Shown here in pieces: positions 41,967 through 51,010 of a stretch of DNA of 64,000 nucleotides. Source of the stretch: an uncultured Prevotella sp. (lineage in GTDB: Bacteria; Bacteroidota; Bacteroidia; Bacteroidales; Bacteroidaceae); NCBI GenBank assembly GCA_944319815.1, contig CALUEX010000001.1:1-64000 (forward strand). Reading direction: 5' to 3'. Each line of letters begins with the position of its first letter. The first letter of the stretch is position 1. A model generated the notes under the pieces. It did not search any database. It was not told the DNA's origin and worked only from the letters and a program-made list of their open reading frames with translations. The position numbers and the translations under genes are program-made.

Positions 41967-43283
41967 ATGAAACGATTGTTTTCCTTACTCTTGCTTGCCC
42001 TCGCCATCGGCGTTGGGGCTGCCACCGAGAACTATCCCTACCGTTCAGACTACCTGTGGGTCACCGTGCCCGACCATGCCGACTGGCTCTACCAATCGGG
42101 CGAGGAGGCGCACGTGGAGGTGCAGTTGTATAGGTACGGAGTGCCGCAAGACTGCACCGTTACGTATGAAATTGCCGACGACATGATGCCAGCCGACCGT
42201 CGCGGTGAGGCTGTCTTGCGTGCCGGCAGGGCCGTAATCAGCATGGGCACGAGGCCGACGCCGGGCTTCCGCGACCTGCGCTTGAGGGCCGTCATCGACG
42301 GCAAGACCACCGAGCACCACGTCAAGGTGGGCTTCTCGGTCGAGGACATACGCCCCAGCGTCAAGGAGCCGGCCGGCTTCATGGACTTCTGGAGCAAGAA
42401 CATTGACGAGATGAGGGCCTTTCCGCTGACCTATACGAAGGAAAGGGCCGACGAGTATTGCACCGACAAGCTCGACTGTTACTTGCTTAAAGTAACGTTA
42501 AACAAGCAGCGACAGGCCGTCTACGCATACCTCTTTTACCCCAAGGGCGCGCGGCCGGGCAGCCATCCCGTGGTGCTCTGCCCTCCCGGGGCTGGCATCA
42601 AGACCATCAAGGAGCCGCTGCGCCACAAGTATTATGCCGAGAACGGCTGCATACGCATGGAGATGGAAATACACGGCCTCGACCCTCGCTTGCCCAAGGA
42701 GACGTTCGACGACATATCGAGGGCTTTCAACGGGAAGGATAACGGATACCTTACCAACGGTCTTGACGACCCCGACCGCTACTACATGAAGCGCGTCTAC
42801 CTCTCGCTCGTGCGCTGCCTCGACCTGCTGACGGCCCTGCCCGAGTGGGACGGCCGCAACGTCATAGTGCAGGGCGGCAGCCAGGGCGGCGCGCTCGCAA
42901 TAGTGGCCGCGGCATTGGACAGCCGCGTGACGCAGTGCATAGTCAACCATCCTGCCCTCTCGGACATGGCCGCCTACGCCCACGGACGCACCGGCGGATA
43001 CCCTCACCTGAACCGCATCGACGGCCTGCTGACCGACCAAACGATGAACACACTGGCGTATTACGACGTGGTGAACTTCGCCCGGCACGTCAAGGCCGAC
43101 ACTTACATGACGTGGGGATACAACGACAACACCTGTCCGCCGACTACTTCATACGCCGTGTGGAACACCCTGACGTGCCCCAAGGAGTCGCTCATCACAC
43201 CGATAAACGAGCACTGGACGTCTGACGAAACAGAGAAAGGGCAGATGGAGTGGATGATGAGGCACTTAAATCCTACGCCCTAA
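41967..43283 (+). CDS. Exported CE7-type acetyl xylan esterase-like hydrolase
   Basis: A 438-aa protein with a signal peptide (RLFSLLLLALAIGVGA). An N-terminal beta-domain (about residues 22-125) precedes an alpha/beta hydrolase of the AXE1/cephalosporin-C deacetylase group. The nucleophile Ser is in VQGGSQGGALAI (about residue 310), the acid Asp in WGYNDNTCPP (about 391) and the His in INEHWTSDE (about 417). It would remove acetyl groups from polysaccharides or oligosaccharides in the periplasm. A -7 element TATTTTTG is at 41933-41940. Confidence 0.87.
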   Translation: MKRLFSLLLLALAIGVGAATENYPYRSDYLWVTVPDHADWLYQSGEEAHVEVQLYRYGVPQDCTVTYEIADDMMPADRRGEAVLRAGRAVISMGTRPTPGFRDLRLRAVIDGKTTEHHVKVGFSVEDIRPSVKEPAGFMDFWSKNIDEMRAFPLTYTKERADEYCTDKLDCYLLKVTLNKQRQAVYAYLFYPKGARPGSHPVVLCPPGAGIKTIKEPLRHKYYAENGCIRMEMEIHGLDPRLPKETFDDISRAFNGKDNGYLTNGLDDPDRYYMKRVYLSLVRCLDLLTALPEWDGRNVIVQGGSQGGALAIVAAALDSRVTQCIVNHPALSDMAAYAHGRTGGYPHLNRIDGLLTDQTMNTLAYYDVVNFARHVKADTYMTWGYNDNTCPPTTSYAVWNTLTCPKESLITPINEHWTSDETEKGQMEWMMRHLNPTP

Positions 43284-43287
43284 GCAC

Positions 43288-43480
43288 CTAAACACCCACC
43301 CCAACCCTCCCGAAGGGAGGGAGCTTAATATGCTTTGCAAATGAAAATGTCCATTAGAGGATATGCTTTGTAAATGAAAAAAGTCCATTAGAGCATGACC
43401 TCTAATGGACTTTTTTATTATTAAATCACCCCTCAACGGTAATCAAGCCCCCTCCCTTCGGGAGGGCTGGGGTGGGTGTT
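43288..43480. repeat. Inverted repeat unit with embedded bidirectional terminator
   Basis: CCCTCCC-family copies at 43288-43331 and 43443-43480 face each other. Between them AAGTCCATTAGAG (from about 43377) pairs with CTCTAATGGACTT (43400-43416), flanked by A and T runs on both sides. It lies between convergent genes and would stop both transcripts. Confidence 0.85.
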
Positions 43481-43483
43481 TAA

Positions 43484-44593
43484 TCACAATTTATTGTACT
43501 CCTCGTCCGTCACCGGCTCGAGCCATTCGTTCGACGCGCCTTCCTCGGCCACGGTGAACGCCACGTGCTGGAACCAGCTGTCGCGCGTTGCGCCGTGCCA
43601 GTGCTTCACGCCCTCGGGTATCTCGACCACGTCGCCCGGGTTGAGCTTGCGTGCCGGCTTTCCCCACTCCTGGTACCAGCCCGTGCCGCCGACGCAGATG
43701 AGCACCTGGATGCCCTTGTGGTGGATGTGCCAGTTGTTGCGGCAGCCCGGCTCGAACGTCACGTTGCTCACGGGCACCTTGCCCGTGCCCAGCGGTGCGA
43801 GGAAGCTCTCGCCGATGAAATACTTGGCGTAGGCCGTGTTCGATGCGCCCTTGGGGAACATCGGGTCCTTCACCGGTTCGCCCTCGTTGTACTCCTCGCC
43901 GTACACCTCGGCTATGGCCTTGGCCGCGCGCCACGCCTCGCGTTCGCCCACCTTGGCGGCCAGCACGGCGGGTATTGAGTGTATCTCGGCGTCGCTAGGG
44001 CCCATGTTGCGCGCCCCGTTGACGTGCGACTTCAGCTGAGCCTCGCATCCCTCAAGTCCCGAGAGTGCGCTCACGGTGACAAGCTCGCGCTGCGAGTGGG
44101 TGAGGTTGTCGCGGGCGAAGATGTCGCCGAAGAGGTGAGCCTTCAGGTAATAGTCCGTAGCCGGGGCGAACGTATAGTTGAACGCGCGCCCGGACAGCTT
44201 CGTCTGCACCTCCGTGCCCTGCTTCAGGGCGTCGTAACCCTCGGCCATGGGGCTGGCGTCGCGGCCCTCGGCGTCGTTGATGCCCTTGGCCTTGCGCTCC
44301 TCCACGACCCCTTGCAGAGCGCCCAAGGCGTTGAGGCTGCGCGGGAAACCCGTGTAGGCGTAGAGCTGTGACAGCGCTTCCTTCACCTGGCTGACGGTCA
44401 GCCCGGCGTCGAGGCCCTCGCCTATGGCCTTCTTCAGGCCCTCGATGTCGCCCTTTGCCTCAAGGCACGATATTGCGACGACGGCCTGCTGCTTTTCGTT
44501 AAGTACGTTTTCCATATTCTTTTGAGCTTTAATGGGGTTGCACGCGGCGACAGCCACCGCCACGGCAACCAATGTTTTACATATAGCCTTCAT
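43484..44593 (-). CDS. Carboxymuconolactone decarboxylase-like/cupin fusion protein
   Basis: A 369-aa protein. The N-terminus looks like a lipoprotein signal (VAVAVAAC, Cys18) or a plain signal peptide. Two carboxymuconolactone decarboxylase-like (AhpD-fold) segments follow (about 30-110 and 135-230), and a C-terminal cupin (about 255-350) with metal ligands in NNWHIHHKG and VKHWHGA. In the second segment a LEGCEAQLKSHVNGA stretch takes the place of the redox CxxC of AhpD, so peroxidase activity is doubtful. Such fusions are common in gut Bacteroidales near redox or quinone genes. The -7 element TAATTTTG is at 44619-44626. The substrate is unknown. Confidence 0.83.
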   Translation of the reverse strand: MKAICKTLVAVAVAVAACNPIKAQKNMENVLNEKQQAVVAISCLEAKGDIEGLKKAIGEGLDAGLTVSQVKEALSQLYAYTGFPRSLNALGALQGVVEERKAKGINDAEGRDASPMAEGYDALKQGTEVQTKLSGRAFNYTFAPATDYYLKAHLFGDIFARDNLTHSQRELVTVSALSGLEGCEAQLKSHVNGARNMGPSDAEIHSIPAVLAAKVGEREAWRAAKAIAEVYGEEYNEGEPVKDPMFPKGASNTAYAKYFIGESFLAPLGTGKVPVSNVTFEPGCRNNWHIHHKGIQVLICVGGTGWYQEWGKPARKLNPGDVVEIPEGVKHWHGATRDSWFQHVAFTVAEEGASNEWLEPVTDEEYNKL

Positions 44594-44734
44594 GAGTGAA
44601 AGTTTTGGTTTACAGTTGCAAAATTAGCCATAAACTGCCGTTACAGCCCTACCAGTTTTACTGATATGTGTATCAAAATTACGTCTTGTGGCCCGGCCCA
44701 GTGCCGCCCGATGCAATAACCTGTGTCACAGGGG

Positions 44735-44822
44735 GTTGCATTAGGCCGCCTTTTGCCCCGCGTTTTGTGCCCTTTTGCATGGCGTTCTGTGGCCTTTCGC
44801 CATGCGTTTTGTGGCCTTTTAG
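44735..44822. repeat. Module repeats upstream of proC
   Basis: Successive 20- to 25-nt modules of TTTTGCCCCGCG, TTTTGTGCCC, TTTTGCATGGCG and TTTCGCCATGCG character. The frame of proC is open through them, but they belong to a dispersed intergenic family and not to the gene. Confidence 0.6.
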
Positions 44823-44898
44823 CGTTATTCTGTTATTTATGTCGTTGTTTTCGTTAGGATTTTTGTATTTTTGCATGAGTTTAACGATAAGTGATTAT

Positions 44899-45678
44899 AT
44901 GAAGATATGTGTTATAGGCGCCGGCGCGATGGGCGGCGCGATGGTTGAGGGGTTCGTAAGGTGCGGTGCGTTCAGCGCAGCCGACGTAACGGTTTCGGCA
45001 CCCCACAGGGTTACGGTTGAGCGGTTCGTGCCGCTTGGTGTCAACGTGTCTACCGACAATGTTGAGGCCGCCCGGGGTGCCGACGTCGTTGTGCTGGCGG
45101 TGAAGCCGTGGGTGGTTGATGACGTGCTGGCGGAGCTGAAGCCCGTGTTCGACTATGGGCGGCAGACATTGGTGTCGGTGGCTGCCGGCATTGGCGGCGA
45201 CAAGCTCAAGGCCATGCTCGACCGTGGCGACGGCGAATTGCCGCAGACGCTCATCGCCATGCCCAACATCGCCGCTGCCGTGGGCTGCTCGATGACGTTC
45301 GTCGTGCCGGTGAACGCCGACGGCGGAGCCGTGCGGACGGTTGAGGCCATGTTCGACAAGGTGGGCTCCGTGCTCGTCACCGAGGAGCGCCTGCTGCCGG
45401 CCGGCACGGCCCTGGCGTCTTGCGGCATAGCTTACGCCATGCGTTACGTCAGGGCGGCGACTGAGGGCGGCGTTGAACTGGGCTTCAAGGCCGGCACGGC
45501 GTGCGACATCGTGCTGCAGACGGTGAAGGGAGCGGTGGCCTTGCTGCAGGAGGGCGGCGGCCACCCTGAGGCCGAGATTGACAAGGTGACGACGCCGGGC
45601 GGACTGACCATACGCGGCCTTAACGCCATGGAGCGCGCCGGGTTTACCAATGCCGTGATTGAGGGGCTGAGGAGCTAA
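44899..45678 (+). CDS. proC: Pyrroline-5-carboxylate reductase
   Basis: A 259-aa enzyme forming L-proline from pyrroline-5-carboxylate with NAD(P)H. The start at 44899 directly opens the Rossmann strand MKICVIGAGAMGGAMVEGF; upstream in-frame codons are module repeats. The C-terminal family motif VTTPGGLTIRGLNAMERAGF is complete. A -7 element TATTTTTG is at 44866-44873. The distance from proB/proA, about 3 kb further, is filled by an unrelated regulator and ligase. Confidence 0.95.
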   Translation: MKICVIGAGAMGGAMVEGFVRCGAFSAADVTVSAPHRVTVERFVPLGVNVSTDNVEAARGADVVVLAVKPWVVDDVLAELKPVFDYGRQTLVSVAAGIGGDKLKAMLDRGDGELPQTLIAMPNIAAAVGCSMTFVVPVNADGGAVRTVEAMFDKVGSVLVTEERLLPAGTALASCGIAYAMRYVRAATEGGVELGFKAGTACDIVLQTVKGAVALLQEGGGHPEAEIDKVTTPGGLTIRGLNAMERAGFTNAVIEGLRS

Positions 45679-45689
45679 AGGTTATTCTT

Positions 45690-45985
45690 GGGAGTTAAGG
45701 AGTTTCGTTTTAGGAGTTAAAGGAGATGTTCTTGGGAGTTAAAGGAGTTAAGGAAGTTATCGCTCCCTGCGGTCGCTAAGGAGTTAAAGACAAATGCCTT
45801 TGTGGGTGAAGAGATAAAGTTCATTACTTGAATGAGAAAAACCTGACTGTTCATTTTTCATTATTAATCATTTACTTGACAAGGCATTTGTCTTTAACTC
45901 CTTAGCGACCGCAGGGAGCGATAACTTCCTTAACTCCTTTAACTCCCAAGAACAATTCCTTTAACTCCTAAAGCGAAACTCTTTT
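45690..45985. repeat. GGAGTTAA-type long inverted repeat
   Basis: Left arm 45693-45800 (GGAGTTAA units, TATCGCTCCCTGCGGTCGCTA, AAGACAAATGCC) and right arm 45880-45990 (the same elements in reverse order) are near-perfect complements over about 105 bp, with an 80-bp loop. It is the largest inverted repeat of this family in the window. Confidence 0.88.
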
Positions 45986-46079
45986 AACTCCTAAAAAACA
46001 ATTTTTCCTTGCAAAAAGTTTCGTTTTATAAGATATTATTACTACTTTTGTCGAAAAATATAACTAAAACGGTCAATAA

Positions 46080-46634
46080 ATGGAAGATGCGATAAAGCAG
46101 ATAGGCGAACGTTTGAAGGGTTTGCGCGAGGTTCTTGACATACCGGCCGAGGAGGTTGCCAACCTTTGCGGAGTTACCCTTGAGGCCTACATGGCCGCCG
46201 AGAGCGGCGACGGAGAGCTGTCAATCAGCAGCTTGCAGAAAATATCGAAGAAATACGGCATCGCCTTCGACGTGCTGATGTTCGGCGAGGAGCCGCACAT
46301 GAGTTCTTATTTCCTCACCCGCAAGGGCCAGGGCCTGAGCGTGGAGCGGCGCAAGGCGTACAAGTACCAGAGCCTGGCCAGCGGCTTCCGCGGGCGCACG
46401 GCCGACCCGTTCGTGGTCGTTGTGGAGCCGAAACCCGAAGGCGCGCCCCTTGACAAGAACTCGCACCAGGGGCAGGAGTTCCACGTCGTGATGGAGGGAT
46501 GCCTCGAGGAGACCATCGGGCACAAGGTGCTCGTGCTCAACCCGGGCGACAGCATCTACTTCAACGCCTCGCTGCCACACTGTATGCGTGCCCTCGGCGG
46601 CAAGCCGGCCAAGTTCCTCGCGGTGATTGTTTAG
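46080..46634 (+). CDS. XRE-type regulator with C-terminal cupin
   Basis: A 184-aa protein. Residues 8-65 form a helix-turn-helix of the XRE type (LKGLREVLDIPAEEVANLCGVTLEAYMAAES). Residues 110-183 form a cupin (NSHQGQEFHVVMEGCLEETIG, LNPGDSIYFNASLPHCMRAL). This class often controls the gene beside it, here the acyl-CoA ligase 201 bp downstream. The pair is conserved in Bacteroidales. A -7 element TACTTTTG is at 46043-46050. Confidence 0.9.
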   Translation: MEDAIKQIGERLKGLREVLDIPAEEVANLCGVTLEAYMAAESGDGELSISSLQKISKKYGIAFDVLMFGEEPHMSSYFLTRKGQGLSVERRKAYKYQSLASGFRGRTADPFVVVVEPKPEGAPLDKNSHQGQEFHVVMEGCLEETIGHKVLVLNPGDSIYFNASLPHCMRALGGKPAKFLAVIV

Positions 46635-46635
46635 C

Positions 46636-46832
46636 ACAAGGAGCGAAGGAGAAAGGAGCGAGGGAGTAAGTAAAAGGAGTAAAGTAGTAAGTAATAAAGT
46701 AGTAAGGAGTAATGGGGTAGGGAGCAAAGCAACAAGGAACAAGGCGATAAAAAGCAGTAAGGGGGCGACAAAATGTATGGCATACCTACTTCCCTCCTTA
46801 CTCCTTCCCTCCTTATTCCATAAAATGAAAAG
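46636..46832. repeat. GGAGTAAAGTAGTAAG-type purine-rich repeat
   Basis: Quasi-tandem 6- to 9-nt purine-rich units (GGAGCGA, GGAGTAA, AGTAGTAAG, GGAACAAG) run over about 130 bp and end in an inverse piece (TTCCCTCCTTACTCCTTCCC, 46790-46810). It is a further version of the 3'-end repeat type. Confidence 0.75.
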
Positions 46833-46835
46833 ACA

Positions 46836-48500
46836 ATGATAGAAAGATTTTTGACGCAGACGAGTTTCACGTCTGTTGAAGATTATAGGGATAACCTGCA
46901 CTTCAAAATACCGGAGAATTTTAACTTTGCCTACGACGTCATGGACGCCTGGGCAGCCGAGAAGCCAGACAAGCTGGCCTTGCTGTGGACTGACGACGAG
47001 GACAACTGCGTGCGCTTCACGTTCAAGGACATCAAGGAGCAGAGCGACCGCGCCGCGTCCTACTTCATGCAGCTGGGCATCGGCCGTGGCGACGTGGTGA
47101 TGCTCATCCTCAAGCGCAGGTACGAGTTCTGGCTGTCGATGCTCGCCCTGCACAAAATCGGCGCCGTGGCAGTGCCCGCGACGCATATGCTCACGACGCA
47201 CGACATAGTTTACCGCAACAACATGGCCGACGTGAAGGCCATCATCTGCGTCGGCGACGACTACGTGCAGACGCAGGTCAAGGCGTCGATGCCGCAGAGC
47301 CCTACGCTCAAGGTGCTCGTGAGCATAGGGCCGAAGGTCTACGACGGTTTCCACGACTGGCAGAAGGAGTGGAACGCAGCGCCGCCATTCGTCCGCCCGG
47401 AGCACGTCAACACTAACGACGACACGATGCTGATGTACTTCACCAGCGGCACCAGCGGCGAGCCGAAGATGGTGGCCCACGACTATCTCTACGCCCTCGG
47501 CCACCTCACTACGGGCGTCTTCTGGCACAACCTGCGTGAGGACAGCATCCACCTGACCGTCGCCGACACGGGCTGGGCCAAGGCCGCGTGGGGCAAGTTG
47601 TACGGACAGTGGTTTGCGGGGGCCACGGTCTTCGTCTTCGAACACCAGAAGTTCACGGCTGACAAGGTGATGCGCAAAATAGAGCAATACCGCATAACGT
47701 CGCTCTGCGCGCCGCCTACGGTCTACCGTTTCATGATACACGAGGACTTCTCGAAGTACGACCTATCCTCGCTGCGCTACTGCTGCACGGCGGGCGAGGC
47801 CCTCAACCCGGCGGTCTACGACAAGTTCCTTGAGCTTACGGGCATACGCCTGATGGAGGGTTTCGGCCAGACCGAGACCACCATGACGCTCGGCACTATG
47901 CCCTGGATGACGCCCAAGCCCGGCAGTATGGGTATGCCCAACCCGCAGTATGACATTGACCTCGTGCGCCCGGACGGCACCCCATGCGAGGACGGCGAGA
48001 AGGGCGAGATAGTAATCCACACCGAGAATGGCAAGCCAATAGGCCTGTTCAAGGGCTACTACCGCGACGAGGAGAAGAACCGCCAGGCATGGCACGACGG
48101 CCTTTACCACACGGGCGACGTGGCCTGGCGCGACGAGGACGGCTACTATTGGTTTGAAGGCCGCACCGACGACGTCATCAAGAGCAGCGGCTACCGCATC
48201 GGCCCGTTCGAGGTGGAGAGTGCGCTGATGACTCACCCGGCCGTCGTGGAGTGCGCCATAACGGGCGTGCCCGACGACATACGCGGCATGGTGGTCAAGG
48301 CTACCGTGGTGCTCGGCAAGGACTGGAAGGACAAGGCGGGCGACGACTTGGTCAAGGAGCTCCAGAACCACGTGAAGCACGAGACCGCGCCATATAAGTA
48401 TCCGCGTATCATAGAGTTCGTTGACGAACTGCCGAAGACCATCAGCGGAAAGATACGCCGCGTGGAAATACGCAACAAGGACAGCAAGAAGGAGAAGTGA
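46836..48500 (+). CDS. AMP-forming acyl-CoA ligase
   Basis: A 554-aa adenylating enzyme of the acetyl/medium-chain acyl-CoA synthetase group. The P-loop-like motif YFTSGTSGEPKMV lies near residue 205, the adenylate motif EGFGQTETTMTLGTMP near 347 and the hinge GRTDDVIKSSGYRIGPFEVES near 442. The catalytic lysine is in TISGKIRRVEIR near 540. All motifs are intact. The true acid substrate (acetate, propionate or another short acid) cannot be told. It is probably regulated by the XRE-cupin protein encoded just upstream. Confidence 0.92.
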   Translation: MIERFLTQTSFTSVEDYRDNLHFKIPENFNFAYDVMDAWAAEKPDKLALLWTDDEDNCVRFTFKDIKEQSDRAASYFMQLGIGRGDVVMLILKRRYEFWLSMLALHKIGAVAVPATHMLTTHDIVYRNNMADVKAIICVGDDYVQTQVKASMPQSPTLKVLVSIGPKVYDGFHDWQKEWNAAPPFVRPEHVNTNDDTMLMYFTSGTSGEPKMVAHDYLYALGHLTTGVFWHNLREDSIHLTVADTGWAKAAWGKLYGQWFAGATVFVFEHQKFTADKVMRKIEQYRITSLCAPPTVYRFMIHEDFSKYDLSSLRYCCTAGEALNPAVYDKFLELTGIRLMEGFGQTETTMTLGTMPWMTPKPGSMGMPNPQYDIDLVRPDGTPCEDGEKGEIVIHTENGKPIGLFKGYYRDEEKNRQAWHDGLYHTGDVAWRDEDGYYWFEGRTDDVIKSSGYRIGPFEVESALMTHPAVVECAITGVPDDIRGMVVKATVVLGKDWKDKAGDDLVKELQNHVKHETAPYKYPRIIEFVDELPKTISGKIRRVEIRNKDSKKEK

Positions 48501-48796
48501 AAAATTAAAAATTAAAAATGAAAAATCCACGTGCGAGGGAGTGAAAAGGTAAGAGTGGAAAGTGAAAAATCCGTATGCCGTGCCGGGAGTCATGCCTGAA
48601 CGCATTGCGAAAGGGCATCTTTCAGGCTGTAAAAGGCACTGTTTTGCGGGCCGAAAGGGCATCTTTTGCCGTGCAAACGGCAACCCGCTGATTGTCAGCA
48701 ATATGCAAGCTGCGTCGCAAACGTGCTCCACCCAACAAGGCATTTGTCTTTAACTCCTTTAACTTCCTTAACTCCTTTAACTTCTAAAAAAGAGAC
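48501..48796. repeat. Repeat block upstream of proB
   Basis: A run of AAAAATTAAAAATGAAAAATCC units (48500-48530), GTGAAAAGGTAAGAGTGGAAAG-like units, three GAAAGGGCATCTTTC/TTTTGC modules (48600-48680) and a CAAGGCATTTGTCTTTAACTCC core with TTAACTCC units (48737-48785). The last unit ends 10 bp before proB. Confidence 0.65.
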
Positions 48797-49585
48797 ATGA
48801 CCAGAAGAATTGTGGTAAAGGTGGGCAGCAACGTGCTCACCCGCCCCGACGGCAAGCTCGACGTGACGCGCGTGTCGGCCTTGGTTGACGAGCTCGCGTG
48901 GCTTCGTGGCCGCGGCTGCGAGGTCATACTCGTGTCGAGCGGAGCCGTGGCCAGCGGTCACGGTGAGCTTGGCGACGACCCCAACCTTGACAGCGTGGAG
49001 CAGCGCCAGCTGTATTCAGCCGTGGGGCAGGTGAAGCTCATCAACACATACTACACCCTCTTCCGCGAGTACGGCATAAAGGTGGCCCAGGTGCTGACCG
49101 TTAAGGAGAACTTCACGTCGCCCCGCGAGTATGCCAACCTGCGCGGCTGTATGGCCGTGATGTTGGAGAGCGGTGTGCTGCCCGTGGTGAACGAGAACGA
49201 CACCGTGAGCGTCACCGAGCTGATGTTCACCGACAACGACGAGCTGTCGGGCCTCATGACCAAGATGATGCAGGCCGACACGTTAATCCTGCTGACCAAC
49301 GTTGACGGCATATACGACGGCGAGCCGGGCGACCCCTCGGCACGCCTGTTGAGGCGCGTCGAGGCCGGCGGCGACGTCAGCGGCTATGTCAGGGAGTGCA
49401 AGAGCAGCTTCGGGCGCGGCGGCATGGCCGCAAAGTGCGGCATAGCCATGGGCACGGCTGCGGCCGGCATACGTGTGCTCATAGCCAACGGCCGGCGCGA
49501 CGGCATATTGAAAGACCTCATGCTGCATCCCGACGACACGCCGCACACCGAGTTTGAACCGGCCGCCGTCACGGGCAAGGCATGA
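48797..49585 (+). CDS. proB: Glutamate 5-kinase (without PUA domain)
   Basis: A 262-aa cytoplasmic kinase making glutamyl 5-phosphate, the first step of proline synthesis. The amino-acid kinase fold is complete: [17 protein letters not shown] at the start, [19 protein letters not shown] for substrate and [15 protein letters not shown] near the end. E. coli ProB is about 367 aa because it has a C-terminal PUA domain; that domain is absent here. It shares an ATGA overlap with proA, so the two enzymes are made together. Confidence 0.93.
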   Translation: MTRRIVVKVGSNVLTRPDGKLDVTRVSALVDELAWLRGRGCEVILVSSGAVASGHGELGDDPNLDSVEQRQLYSAVGQVKLINTYYTLFREYGIKVAQVLTVKENFTSPREYANLRGCMAVMLESGVLPVVNENDTVSVTELMFTDNDELSGLMTKMMQADTLILLTNVDGIYDGEPGDPSARLLRRVEAGGDVSGYVRECKSSFGRGGMAAKCGIAMGTAAAGIRVLIANGRRDGILKDLMLHPDDTPHTEFEPAAVTGKA

Positions 49586-50853
49586 CGAACACTACCAAGA
49601 CAATGCAAAACGAAGATATATTCATCAAGGCGAAAGAGGCCGGCAAGGCCCTTGCGCTCGTCACTGACGAGGCCAAGAACGGCGTGCTCTGCGCCGTGGC
49701 CGACGAAATCGGGGCACGCAAGGAAGAGCTGCTTGCCGCCAACGCCGCCGACCTTGGCCGCATGGAGCGCGCCAATCCGCTGTACGACCGCCTCATGCTC
49801 ACCCCCGACCGCCTCGACGGCATAGCCCGCGACATTCGTCACGTGGCGTCGCTGCCGTCGCCGTTAGGCATCGAGAGCAAGCGGCGCACGCTGCCCAACG
49901 GCCTCCGCCTGAGGCGTGTCAGCGTGCCGTTCGGCGTCATCGGCGTAGTCTACGAGGCGCGCCCTAACGTCAGTTTCGACGTTTTCTCGCTCTGTTTCAA
50001 GTCGGGCAACGCCTGCATACTTAAGGGCGGGCGCGACGCCGACAGCTCCAACCGCGCCATTGTTGGCCTCATCCACGACGTGCTGCGCCGCTCAGGCGTG
50101 TGCCCCGAGACCGTGGTCAGCCTCCTGCCGGCCACCCACGAGGCCACGGCAGAGCTGCTTTCGGCCGTGGGCTACGTTGACCTGTGCATACCGCGGGGCG
50201 GCAAGGGCCTGATTGATTTTGTCAGGAACACGGCCAAGGTGCCCGTAATCGAGACCGGCGCGGGCGTGGTGAACACGTATTTCGACGCCGCCGGCGACGT
50301 GGCCATGGGCGCACGCATCGTCAACAATGCCAAGACGCGCCGTGTAAGCGTGTGCAACGCCCTTGACTGCCTCATCGTCCACCGCTCGCGCCTGGCCGAC
50401 CTGCCAGCCCTCTGCGTGCCCTTGGCAGGTAGCAACGTAGTGCTTTACGCCGACGACGCCGCCCGCGCAGCCCTCGGCGGCAGCTATCCCGGCGCGCTGT
50501 TGCGCCGCGCCACGGCCGAGAGTTACGGCACGGAGTACATGGACTACGCCATGGCCGTGAAGACCGTGGCGTCGCTCGACGAGGCCATGGCCCACATAGC
50601 ACGCTACGGTTCGGGCCACAGCGAGTGCATAATAACGCAGGACGAGGCCGCCGCACGCCGCTTCCAGGCCGGCGTTGACGCTGCCTGCGTCTACTGGAAC
50701 GCCCCGACGAGCTTCACCGACGGCGCACAGTTCGGCCTCGGCGCGGAAATCGGCATCAGCACGCAGAAGCTCGGTCCGCGCGGCCCGATGGGCCTTGAGG
50801 AGATGACTACGTACAAGTGGCTCGTCGAAGGAGAAGGGCAGGTGAGGGAATGA
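49582..50853 (+). CDS. proA: Glutamate-5-semialdehyde dehydrogenase
   Basis: A 423-aa NADPH enzyme reducing glutamyl phosphate to the semialdehyde. Family motifs are [19 protein letters not shown] (about residue 113), the catalytic cysteine in [15 protein letters not shown] (about 256) and [16 protein letters not shown] at the C-terminus. It starts within the proB stop. Upstream Met codons at residues 1 and 8 are both possible; the overlap favours the first. Confidence 0.95.
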   Translation: MTNTTKTMQNEDIFIKAKEAGKALALVTDEAKNGVLCAVADEIGARKEELLAANAADLGRMERANPLYDRLMLTPDRLDGIARDIRHVASLPSPLGIESKRRTLPNGLRLRRVSVPFGVIGVVYEARPNVSFDVFSLCFKSGNACILKGGRDADSSNRAIVGLIHDVLRRSGVCPETVVSLLPATHEATAELLSAVGYVDLCIPRGGKGLIDFVRNTAKVPVIETGAGVVNTYFDAAGDVAMGARIVNNAKTRRVSVCNALDCLIVHRSRLADLPALCVPLAGSNVVLYADDAARAALGGSYPGALLRRATAESYGTEYMDYAMAVKTVASLDEAMAHIARYGSGHSECIITQDEAAARRFQAGVDAACVYWNAPTSFTDGAQFGLGAEIGISTQKLGPRGPMGLEEMTTYKWLVEGEGQVRE

Positions 50854-50862
50854 CACTTTTCT

Positions 50863-50995
50863 TGGAGTTAAAGAAGTTAAAGGAGTTAAAGAAGTTAAGG
50901 ACAATAGCTTTTGAGCTTGAAGTAAAAATCAACGGCAAGGCATACGTCTTTAACTCCTTTAACTACATTAACTCCTTTAACTCCAATATAAAAAT
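50863..50995. repeat. GGAGTTAA-type inverted repeat before argF'
   Basis: Left arm GGAGTTAAAGAAGTTAAAGG and further units to AAGGACAATAGC (50866-50907); right arm GGCAAGGCATACGTCTTTAAC and TTAACTCC units (50934-50985). It ends about 25 bp before the argF' start. Confidence 0.82.
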
Positions 50996-51010
50996 AAGCA
51001 ATAAAACCCA

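Noticed and set aside
44668-44898. Hydrophobic N-terminal extension of proC
   Set aside because: It translates module repeats; the reductase begins with its Rossmann strand at 44899 behind a promoter at 44866-44873.
46221-47741. 506-aa minus-strand frame across the XRE-cupin and ligase genes
   Set aside because: It runs through repeat DNA and opposite two well-supported genes; composition is that of an antisense shadow.
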